32,011 bases of DNA from the NCBI RefSeq assembly GCF_012910805.1, contig NZ_WTVK01000061.1, positions 1 through 32,011 on the forward strand. Direction: 5' to 3'. Within the stretch, counting starts at the first letter, position 1, and every line of letters starts with the position of its first letter. A program made the position numbers and the translations under genes. The DNA comes from Aromatoleum evansii. GTDB lineage: Bacteria; Pseudomonadota; Gammaproteobacteria; Burkholderiales; Rhodocyclaceae. The notes beneath the pieces are model-generated. The model saw only the letters and a list, made by a program, of their open reading frames with translations. It made no database searches and was not told where the DNA came from. Shown here in pieces: positions 25,357 through 32,011 of the stretch.

Positions 25357-25731
25357 ATGGGCATCTTCGATTGGCTGCATCGCGCCGAGAAGCTGAAGGC
25401 CGAAGTGCAACAGGCACCGCCGGTAACCGGCCTGCGGGCCGAGGTGATCGCGGCGCTGCGCACCGTGTACGACCCGGAAATCCCGGTCAATATCTACGAT
25501 CTGGGCCTGATCTACGGACTCGACGTCGACGAGGAGTCGGGCAAGGTTTCCGTGCGCATGACCCTCACGGCGCCGGGCTGTCCCGTCGCAGAGACTTTTC
25601 CGGGTACCGTGCAGTGCGTGGTCGAGGAGGTGTCGGGCGTCAGCGAGGCGAGCGTCGAGCTGGTGTGGGATCCGCCATGGTCGGCAGATCAGATGAGCGA
25701 GGCCGCGCGCCTGGAACTGGGGTTGCTGTGA
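25357..25731 (+). CDS. sufT: SufT, MIP18/DUF59 family Fe-S maturation factor
   Basis: This 124-residue protein of the DUF59 (MIP18) family is an auxiliary factor for Fe-S protein maturation. The core is YDPEIPVNIYDLGLIYG, then MTLTAPGCPVAETFP with the conserved reactive Cys, and VELVWDPPWSADQMSEAARLELGL. The N-terminal ~25 residues form an extra helix. It is 217 bases after sufU, separated by the repeats. GAGGGAAGGG upstream of the ATG is a good ribosome site. The stop overlaps the next start as TGATG. Confidence 0.92.
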   Translation: MGIFDWLHRAEKLKAEVQQAPPVTGLRAEVIAALRTVYDPEIPVNIYDLGLIYGLDVDEESGKVSVRMTLTAPGCPVAETFPGTVQCVVEEVSGVSEASVELVWDPPWSADQMSEAARLELGLL

Positions 25732-26054
25732 TGGCGGACTGGGTCGATGTCGCGAAGCGCGACGAATTCGGCGACGGAACGGTGCGTGTCGTCGCGCTCG
25801 ACGATGGCCGCGAGGTGGCGGTGTTCAACGTCGGAGGCCGTTTCTACGCGATAGCGGATCGCTGCAGCCACGAGGAGGAGGCCTTGTCCTGGGGCGTCGT
25901 CGAGGGCGACGAGGTGATCTGCCCGCGCCACGGCGCGCGTTTTTCGCTGGTGACGGGCGCGGCACTCACGCCGCCTGCGTGCGAGCCGGTCGCGTGCTTC
26001 GCGGTGCGTGTGGAAGGTGGCGTCGTGCAGGTCGACGGAGTGTCCGCGCGTTGA
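25731..26054 (+). CDS. Rieske-type [2Fe-2S] ferredoxin
   Basis: This 107-residue single-domain Rieske protein has ligands C45-x-H47 (CSHEEE) and C64-x2-H67 (CPRHGARF), with the spacing of NirD/BphF-type soluble Rieske ferredoxins. There is no signal peptide or membrane anchor, so it is cytoplasmic. It is coupled to sufT by a 1-base TGATG overlap and ends the suf operon. No oxygenase or nitrite reductase gene is nearby. An electron-transfer role in or near Fe-S assembly is suggested by context only. Confidence 0.9.
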   Translation: MADWVDVAKRDEFGDGTVRVVALDDGREVAVFNVGGRFYAIADRCSHEEEALSWGVVEGDEVICPRHGARFSLVTGAALTPPACEPVACFAVRVEGGVVQVDGVSAR

Positions 26055-26068
26055 TGGGGCATCGTCTT

Positions 26069-26229
26069 CCTCCCCCTTCAAGGGGGAGGTTAGGAGGGGA
26101 TGGGTTTCGGCGGCGTCTGCCTGACCCATCCCCACCCCAGCCCGGGAGCCTGCGCTTCGCTCCGTCGTTCGGCAGGCGGCGAGCAGTGCTCGCCGAAACC
26201 CCTGCCTCACCCCCTTGAAGGGGCGGGGG
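26069..26229. repeat. Foldback element filling the gap between convergent operons
   Basis: Nested inverted repeats occupy almost the whole gap. The ends are palindromes with one-base centres: 26069-26089 (10-bp arms, perfect) and around 26211-26223 (CCCCTT-G-AAGGGG); the two ends are also inverted copies of each other (17 of 21 bases). Inside, GGGGATGGGT (26096) pairs with ACCCATCCCC (26124), GGGTTTCGGCG (26102) with CGCCGAAACCC (26191), and CGGCGAGCA with TGCTCGCCG (26177-26195). It resembles a small non-coding foldback or MITE-like repeat and may act as a bidirectional terminator. Confidence 0.7.
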
Positions 26230-26236
26230 CGACCCT

Positions 26237-28420
26237 TCAGGTCGTTTCCATCGCCTGGTGCGCCGCGATGTAGCGCACGATGTCCTCGGGCGGCACCGGC
26301 CGGCTGAAGCGGAAGCCCTGCATCACGTCGCAGCCGTGCAGCCGCAATGCGTCGATCTGGCTTTCAGTCTCCACGCCTTCGGCCAGCACGCTGAGCCCGA
26401 AGCCGCGCGCAATGCCGACGATCGCGCTGATCACCGGCGACTGGCAACCCGAGGTCTCGAGGTCGCGGACGAAGGACTGGTCGATCTTGATGGTATTGAC
26501 GGGGAAGCGGCGCAGGTAATTCAGCGACGAGAAGCGCGTGCCGAAGTCGTCGATCGAGATACGCAGGCCGTGCGTGCGCAGCTCCTGCACCTTGGCGATG
26601 ACGGTTTCGGCGTCATCCATCAGCATGTTTTCGGTGATTTCGATCTCGATGCATTCGGGCGCCAGCTGGTGCGTGCGGATCGGCTGCAGGATGCGCTCGA
26701 CGATGTCGGCGCGGGTGAATTCGAGCGGCGAAATGTTCACGGCGACCTTCAGGTCGGTGATGCCCTGCTTGATCCAGCTCGCCTGTTGGCGGCAGGCTTC
26801 GTTGAGCACCCAGTCGCTGATGGCGAAGATCAGGCCGCCTTCCTCGGCGAGCGGGATGAAGGTGTTGGGGCCCAGCATGCCGCGTTCGGGGTGTTCCCAG
26901 CGTACCAGCGCCTCGACGCCGGTGACGCGGCCGCGGCGGATGTCGATCTGCGGCTGGTAGTGCAGCGTGAGCTGGCCGCTTTCGATCGCGATGCGCAGCT
27001 CGTTGTCGAGGTCTACGCGCTCGCTGTGGTTGCGGCTCATTTCCGGCGTGTAGCGCAGGAAGCCGTTCTTGCCCTGGGCCTTGACCTGGCACATCGCGAT
27101 GTCGGCGTCGCGCATCAGGTGGTCCGGTGTTTCGGCGTCGTCGGGGAACACAGCGATGCCGATGCTCGCCGTGCAGCGGAAGTTGCGCCCGCCCACGGTG
27201 AAGGGCGTTTTCAGCGCCGTGGTGATCTTCTCCGCGATCGTGCGCACGGCCTCGGCGTCGGCGATGTCGGGTAGCAGGATGGTGAATTCGTCGCCGCTCT
27301 GGCGCGACATCGTGTCGCCGGCGCGCAGGCATTCGCGCACGCGCCGCGCAAAGCCCTTCAGCAGCTCGTCGCCCTCAAGCTGGCCGTGGGTGTCGTTCAC
27401 GAGCTTGAAGCGGTCGAGGTCGATGTACATCAGCCCGACCACTTCTCCGCGGCGGCGCGCCTGGCTGATCGCGAGGTTGAGGCGGTCGCGGAACAGCACG
27501 CGGTTGGGCAGGCCGGTGAGGAGGTCGTGGTAGGTCTGGTAGCTGATCGTCTCCTCGGCGTGCTTGCGCTCGGTGATGTCGCGCAGCACGCCGGCAGTGC
27601 CGATGAAGCGCTTCGCATCGCCGTCCTCGACTTCCTGCTGGTAGATGCCCTGCGAGCTCAGCATCGCGACGATGGTGCGGTTCTCGAAGCTGCGGACGTC
27701 GAGGTTGCGGCAGCGCAGGCGGATTTCCTGGTTGGTCGTCGCGCGCAGGCCGACCCGGCGCTCGGCAAAGGCGCTGCGAGCCTGCTCCAGGTCCATGGGG
27801 TGGACGATCACCGAGTAGTGCTTGCCCACGAGCTCGCCGCGGTTGTAGCCGAGCAGGGATTCGATGCGGCGGTTGAGGAAGACGAAGCGGCCTTCCGGGT
27901 CGAGCGTGTAGATGATGTCGGGCGAGTATTCGACGAGGAAGCGATGCAGCCGCTCGGACTCTTCGAGGCGCGCGGTCATGCGCGCGTTCTCGCGCTCGAG
28001 GCGGCGCCGGCTGATGGCCTTGTCGACGGTCCGGATCAGGTCCTCGGGGTCGGCGTGCTTGCGGATGAATTCGCACGCGCCGCGCCGCAGCGCGAGGATG
28101 GCGGAATCGATCGCGTCGTCGCCGCTGAACACCACCACGGCGGTGTCGATGCCGGCCTCGCCCATCCACGCCATGATCTCTGTGCCGTGCATGTCGGGCA
28201 GGTGCAGGTCCAGCACCATGACGTCGATCTCGGTGCTGCCGAGCTGGGCGATTGCGTCGGCGCCGTTGGCGCAGGTGAGGATCTCGCGTCCTTCCGCAGC
28301 GAGGAGCGCACCGTAGGCTTCACGTATGCGCGGCTCGTCGTCGACGATCAGCACCCGCGCTACAGCCTGCGCGGCGGGGCCGGCCTTGCCTGCCGAGAAC
28401 AGGCTCTTGCCAATCTCCAT
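26237..28420 (-). CDS. Response regulator, REC-PAS-GGDEF-EAL
   Basis: The 727-residue regulator is predicted to make and/or degrade cyclic-di-GMP. REC (about 22-135) has acidic pocket D27-D28, phospho-acceptor D71 (VLDLHLPDMHG), S99 and K121. A PAS domain follows (about 150-280, FLVEYSPDIIYTLDPEGRFVFLN). The GGDEF domain (about 290-450) has the variant motif SGDEF (375-379) and an RxxD inhibitory site (366-369) five residues before it. The EAL domain (from about 470) keeps E503 (EALVRWEHP), NISPLEF, EITEN, DDFGT, IKIDQSF, EGVET and MQGF, so phosphodiesterase activity is likely. GGAG precedes the ATG. It follows the kinase gene by 47 bases in the same direction, which suggests a cognate pair. 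Confidence 0.93.
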   Translation of the reverse strand: MEIGKSLFSAGKAGPAAQAVARVLIVDDEPRIREAYGALLAAEGREILTCANGADAIAQLGSTEIDVMVLDLHLPDMHGTEIMAWMGEAGIDTAVVVFSGDDAIDSAILALRRGACEFIRKHADPEDLIRTVDKAISRRRLERENARMTARLEESERLHRFLVEYSPDIIYTLDPEGRFVFLNRRIESLLGYNRGELVGKHYSVIVHPMDLEQARSAFAERRVGLRATTNQEIRLRCRNLDVRSFENRTIVAMLSSQGIYQQEVEDGDAKRFIGTAGVLRDITERKHAEETISYQTYHDLLTGLPNRVLFRDRLNLAISQARRRGEVVGLMYIDLDRFKLVNDTHGQLEGDELLKGFARRVRECLRAGDTMSRQSGDEFTILLPDIADAEAVRTIAEKITTALKTPFTVGGRNFRCTASIGIAVFPDDAETPDHLMRDADIAMCQVKAQGKNGFLRYTPEMSRNHSERVDLDNELRIAIESGQLTLHYQPQIDIRRGRVTGVEALVRWEHPERGMLGPNTFIPLAEEGGLIFAISDWVLNEACRQQASWIKQGITDLKVAVNISPLEFTRADIVERILQPIRTHQLAPECIEIEITENMLMDDAETVIAKVQELRTHGLRISIDDFGTRFSSLNYLRRFPVNTIKIDQSFVRDLETSGCQSPVISAIVGIARGFGLSVLAEGVETESQIDALRLHGCDVMQGFRFSRPVPPEDIVRYIAAHQAMETT

Positions 28421-28467
28421 CGAAGTTCTCCGGAGCGAGTGTCACGCATCGCGCTGGCTCGCAAGCA

Positions 28468-30624
28468 TCATGAAACCTGGACACACGGCAGCAGGAGCGA
28501 GAGCGTCGTGCCCACGCCCGCCTTGCTGCGGCATGAAATTCTGCAGCCGATCCTGGCGGCGATGCTGCCCACGATGGACAGGCCATGGCCGCGATCGGCA
28601 TTGCTGTGCGCCTGATCCGGGAAAGACAGGTTGAGGATTGCCTCCTCGGGCATCCCCGCGCCGCTGTCCTCAATGCGGATCTCGACGTGTCGCCGTCCAT
28701 TCTGAACGACTCCGTCGAGCACCGAGATGTCAAAGCGCCCACCTCGGGGCGTCGCCTCGGCGGCGTTCTTCCACAGGTTAACGAGGATTTGTTTCAGGCT
28801 GTCGGGGTCGCAGGCGGCATTCTCGGTGTCTTCGCCGAGCCGGCTGGTGACGGTGATCCCCCTGTCGCCGAAAAGGGGCGCGCCATACAGGGCGAGGAGT
28901 TCGCGGATGAGCGCATTGACCGCCACGGAGGTCGCGGCGCCAGTCGCCGTCGGCACCTCGTTCATGCGCCGCACGATGCCGGCGACGCGGTCGATCTCTT
29001 CGCGCAGCACATCGAGCTCGTGCCGCACCTCGCTGTTTTCCGGCAGTTTCTGGTCGAGGATGCGCAGGTAGCTCTTGATGATCCCGAGCGGATTGCCGGC
29101 CTCGTGCACGATGCGCCGCGCCTGGCGGCGGAAGGCGGCAGCCGCTTCGTCCTCGGCTTGCCTGCGCGAGGCGGTGGCGTCCTGCCATGCCTCGACACAC
29201 ACGCCGCCAATACGGCCGAAGTTGAGCAGCCAGGGGGTGCGGCGCCTGAGTCGCGCGTCGGCCGCGTGGCCGAGGGCGAACAGCATCACGCCGACGGTGC
29301 GGCGCTTGCCGACCATCGGCACGGCGAGTACGCCTTCGCTGTCGAAGGCGCGCGCGAGCTGGCGGTCGAGCAGGGACTCGCGTGCCGGCCGCGCATCGTC
29401 GAAGCTGCTGCGCACTTCACGCTCGGCGATCGCGCGCGTGGCGAGCCCCGCATCGGTCCCCCGCGGGACGTGCGTCTGGCGGAAGATGGCGGCCTGGCCC
29501 GTGATTTCCCTGCCGCTGAGGTCGCCCGATTCCCGGTCGATGAGCAGGAAGCCCATGCGCGGCAGTTCGAACAGGATGCGCGCGGATTCGCGCAGGGCGT
29601 TCAGTAGTTCGGTTTCACTCGTCAGTTCGTGCAGGTCCTGCTGCAGTGGGTGCATTACTGCCATGTCGCGGACGCGCTCGGCCAGGGCGCGGTCCGCTTC
29701 ATGCGGCGCATGCGCAGGTGCGAGGACCGTCACTTTTGGGAGCGTGCGCTGCGCCGGGGCGTCGTCGGGTTCGGGCCGCGCCGTGATCCCCATGGCGGTG
29801 GCGATGACCTGCACGTGGTCGAGGGCACGGGTCAGGATGCGCCCGGGGTCGAAACTCGAATCGGTGCCGAAGAGCGTCGTGGCGAGTTCCTCGAAGGGCT
29901 CAAGGCCGCGCACGCCGCGCGCGAGCACGTCGGCGAACCACACGAGGCGGGGCAGGTTCGATGCGGTGGCGATTTCCTCGGCGCTCGCGTGATGGAACAG
30001 GATTGCGTCGGCGAGTCCGCTGTCCAGCTGCCATTGGTCGGCGAGCCAGGCGCCCACCTCGCAGTGTTCCGTGGACAGGCTGGTGCGTTCGAGCTCGGTC
30101 AGCTTGTCTTCATCTCCCGTCTGCGACAGCAGCCAGGCGTACTGTTCCCCCAGCGCGGAGATGAGCACGAGCTGTCCCACGTCGTGCAGGAGTCCGGCGA
30201 GATAGGCCTCTCCGGGATGCGGATAACCGGTTGCGGCCGCCAGGGCGCGGCTGGTTTCGGCCACCAGCAGCGAGTGATGCCAGAAATCGGTGAGATCGGC
30301 AGCGACTGTGCCGGGGTCGGTGTCGAACAGGCGCTTGACCACGAGGCAGGTGGCCATCGCGCGCACCATGCGGATTCCGAGCAGCGAGACGCAGGACTTG
30401 ATGTCGCTCGCCGGCGTGCTGCGGTAGTGCGCTGCCGAATTGGCGGCGGTCAGGATGCGGGCGCTCAGGGCGGGATCCTGGCTTACGACGGCGGCGAGTG
30501 AATCGATGGTCGACGATTCGTCGTCCAGCAGCTGTATCAGGCGCAACAAGACCTGCGGCAACGGAGGAACGTTCGCGCCTTCGATTGCAGCCGTGACGGT
30601 TTGCGGAAGTTGAAGATCGCGCAT
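28468..30624 (-). CDS. HDOD-GAF-histidine kinase
   Basis: The 718-residue protein combines an HDOD output/sensor domain (about 10-220: VPPLPQVLLRLIQLL, QDPALSARILTAANSA, YLAGLLHDVGQL), a GAF-like domain (about 330-470: ALRESARILFELPRMGFLLID) and a histidine kinase. H507 in IVHEAGNPLGIIKSYL is the phospho-acceptor of an HExxNPL-type H box. The N box is LKQILVNLWKNAAEAT, G1 is EDSGAGM (D653) and G2 is GHGLSIVGSIA. No membrane segment is seen, so it is cytoplasmic. The start is taken as the ATG at 30624; an in-frame GTG at 30654 is possible, and neither has a strong ribosome site. The adjacent REC-GGDEF-EAL gene is the probable phosphotransfer partner. Confidence 0.88.
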   Translation of the reverse strand: MRDLQLPQTVTAAIEGANVPPLPQVLLRLIQLLDDESSTIDSLAAVVSQDPALSARILTAANSAAHYRSTPASDIKSCVSLLGIRMVRAMATCLVVKRLFDTDPGTVAADLTDFWHHSLLVAETSRALAAATGYPHPGEAYLAGLLHDVGQLVLISALGEQYAWLLSQTGDEDKLTELERTSLSTEHCEVGAWLADQWQLDSGLADAILFHHASAEEIATASNLPRLVWFADVLARGVRGLEPFEELATTLFGTDSSFDPGRILTRALDHVQVIATAMGITARPEPDDAPAQRTLPKVTVLAPAHAPHEADRALAERVRDMAVMHPLQQDLHELTSETELLNALRESARILFELPRMGFLLIDRESGDLSGREITGQAAIFRQTHVPRGTDAGLATRAIAEREVRSSFDDARPARESLLDRQLARAFDSEGVLAVPMVGKRRTVGVMLFALGHAADARLRRRTPWLLNFGRIGGVCVEAWQDATASRRQAEDEAAAAFRRQARRIVHEAGNPLGIIKSYLRILDQKLPENSEVRHELDVLREEIDRVAGIVRRMNEVPTATGAATSVAVNALIRELLALYGAPLFGDRGITVTSRLGEDTENAACDPDSLKQILVNLWKNAAEATPRGGRFDISVLDGVVQNGRRHVEIRIEDSGAGMPEEAILNLSFPDQAHSNADRGHGLSIVGSIAARIGCRISCRSKAGVGTTLSLLLPCVQVS

Positions 30625-30945
30625 TGGCCGGATTATCCGATCGTCGATGACCACTGTCCGTTATGGGGGCTGCCGACTACCCGCTTCGCCGGGGCCGAGG
30701 CCGCATTGTTACGACATGTCGACAGTAGCCTGTAAGTGATAGTAACGGAAGAGGCGGCGTCTGCGCGGGCGTGAACCGGGCCTGATGGCGCTTGTTTTGT
30801 TGAAGTGTGCAATTTTCACGCGGATTCGGCCCCCTCTGGCATTGCGCAACGGCGATCGCGATCCATGCTGGAAACAGGTCGCAGGGCCGAAAGGGGCGGT
30901 CGCGGGTAGGCGGCGCCTGCGGCAGGAGACGGACCGGGGACAAGG
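30625..30945. promoter_or_regulatory. Divergent regulatory gap, HDOD kinase / P-type ATPase
   Basis: This 321-base stretch contains no supported gene. It should hold promoters for both divergent units. On the minus strand TTACAG (30735-30730) and a TAACAA-like hexamer (30711-30706) are 18 bases apart, a weak sigma-70 candidate. The perfect 10-bp palindrome CGACATGTCG (30712-30721) lies between them and could be an operator. No convincing plus-strand promoter was found. Confidence 0.35.
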
Positions 30946-32011
30946 ATGGACATCTGGCGCGGACAGGTCGAGGACGTGCTGGCGGGGCTCGGAACGGGGC
31001 GCGATGGCCTGGGCGTCGCCGAGGCCGCGCGTCGTCTTGCAACCTTCGGCCGCAATCGCGTCGAGGCCCGTCCGCGGCAGCTGCTTGCGCTGCGCTTCGC
31101 GCGCGAATTCACCCATTTCTTCGCGATCATCCTGTGGCTTGCCGCGGCGCTTGCCCTGATCGCCCACCGGTTCGATCCGGGGCAGGGCATGGGTGCGCTG
31201 GCCGCCGCGATCGTCGGTGTGATCTTCGTGAACGGATGTTTTTCGTTCTGGCAGGAGTACCGCGCCGAGCGGGCGATCGAGGCGCTGGCGGCGCTGCTGC
31301 CGCAGCGCGCGCTGGTCTGCCGCGACGGGGCGCTGGAGACGGTGCTGGCGCAGGATCTCGTGCCGGGCGACGTGATCGTGCTGGAAGCGGGCGACAACGT
31401 GCCGGCCGACTGCCGCGTGATCGAAGCACAGGGCCTGCGCGTGAATGCCGCGACGGTGACGGGCGAGTCGCGGCCGGTGGGACGGGGGGCCGAACCGGTG
31501 GAGGCCGCGCGCGCCGAGGACGCGCGCAACCTCTTGCTCGCGGGGACCTCCGTCGTGGCCGGACACGCGCGGGCGGTGGTATTCGCGACCGGCATGCACA
31601 CGGAGTTCGGCCGCATTGCGCACCTCAGCCAGCACACGGAGGAACGGCCGTCACCGCTGGCGCTGGAGATCGCGCGCCTGTCGCGGCTGGTCGCTCTGGC
31701 GGCGACGGCGCTGGGTGCGGTGTTCTTCTTCGTCGGGCGCGCGATCGGCGTGCCTTTCTGGGACAGCGCGCTGTTCGCGATCGCGATCATCGTCGCCAAC
31801 GTGCCCGAGGGGCTGATGCCGACCGTGACGCTGTCCCTCGCGATGGCGACGCAGCGCATGGCGCGGCGCAATGCGCTGGTGCGCCACCTGCCGGCGGTCG
31901 AGGCGCTCGGCGCGACGACGGTGATCTGCACGGACAAGACCGGGACGCTGACCGAGAACCGCATGCGCGTCGTGAGTCTGCTGGCCGGGGGGTGTCTCTT
32001 ATACACAGCTG
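30946..32011 (+). CDS. P2-type cation-transporting ATPase, N-terminal part
   Basis: The frame is open for about 355 codons and runs off the window. The cation-ATPase N-terminal region is followed by membrane helices (FFAIILWLAAALALIA and MGALAAAIVGVIFVNG), the actuator domain with TGES (VTGESRPVG), helices M3-M4 with ANVPEGLMPTVTLSLAM (P287) and the phosphorylation site CTDKTGTLTENRM (D330). The ANVPEGL form of M4 resembles the Na/K-ATPase (P2C) group more than the IPEGLP of Ca-ATPases; ion choice remains open. The ATG at 30946 has only a moderate GGGGA ribosome site. The last codons are probably adapter sequence, so the true gene continues beyond. Confidence 0.9.
   Translation, partial: MDIWRGQVEDVLAGLGTGRDGLGVAEAARRLATFGRNRVEARPRQLLALRFAREFTHFFAIILWLAAALALIAHRFDPGQGMGALAAAIVGVIFVNGCFSFWQEYRAERAIEALAALLPQRALVCRDGALETVLAQDLVPGDVIVLEAGDNVPADCRVIEAQGLRVNAATVTGESRPVGRGAEPVEAARAEDARNLLLAGTSVVAGHARAVVFATGMHTEFGRIAHLSQHTEERPSPLALEIARLSRLVALAATALGAVFFFVGRAIGVPFWDSALFAIAIIVANVPEGLMPTVTLSLAMATQRMARRNALVRHLPAVEALGATTVICTDKTGTLTENRMRVVSLLAGGCLLYTA
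31993..32011. other. Tn5/Nextera mosaic-end remnant at contig end
   Basis: The last bases read TGTCTCTTATACACA followed by GCTG. The transposon mosaic end used in Nextera libraries is CTGTCTCTTATACACATCT; 17 of its 19 positions match here, including 15 in a row. In-frame translation departs from the P-type ATPase pattern at this point. It is most likely unremoved adapter, not genomic DNA. Confidence 0.88.

Noticed and set aside
26055-26236. Small protein gene in the foldback region
   Set aside because: The frames present have no ribosome site or codon pattern; the bases are explained by nested inverted repeats.

Overview
The window is about 32 kb of high-GC chromosomal DNA, almost fully coding. 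It most resembles a betaproteobacterium, probably Rhodocyclales (Azoarcus, Aromatoleum or Thauera-like). That assignment is inference from gene order (dapC-dapD-pilU, smc-zipA-ligA-galU, galU facing typA), an MTIP-type nucleoside phosphorylase, the suf gene set and the GC-rich REP-type repeats. No 16S gene or tRNA lies in the window to confirm it.

Layout. 34-3333 (minus): dapC and dapD (lysine/meso-DAP pathway), then pilU (twitching-motility ATPase). Divergent from these, 3488-11203 (plus): smc, zipA, ligA and galU, ended by a strong bidirectional terminator that also serves typA (minus, 11317-13134). mtnP (plus) diverges from typA. 14107-17036 (minus): a compact pncA-pncB NAD-salvage pair followed by a PEBP-family gene and a small secreted protein. 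17179-19626 (minus): a Lon-family protease of the AAA_32 type. 19835-26054 (plus): a complete SUF iron-sulfur assembly operon, sufB-C-D-S-U-sufT-Rieske, of the SufU rather than SufE type, interrupted between sufU and sufT by a REP array. 26237-30624 (minus): an HDOD-GAF-histidine kinase and its probable partner, a REC-PAS-GGDEF-EAL response regulator for cyclic-di-GMP. 30946 to the end (plus): the first third of a P2-type cation ATPase.

Most of the window is core housekeeping: cell wall precursors, chromosome condensation, division, DNA ligation, UDP-glucose, NAD and methylthioadenosine salvage, and Fe-S assembly. No phage, insertion sequence, CRISPR array, toxin-antitoxin pair or defence island was seen.

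The least routine parts are the SUF operon ending in an extra Rieske ferredoxin, the 41-bp tandem REP array inside it, the HDOD-kinase/c-di-GMP regulator pair, and the foldback element that exactly fills the gap between these two convergent units. The last ~19 bases match the Tn5/Nextera mosaic end and are very probably library adapter, so the ATPase gene is cut by the contig end rather than being biologically truncated.
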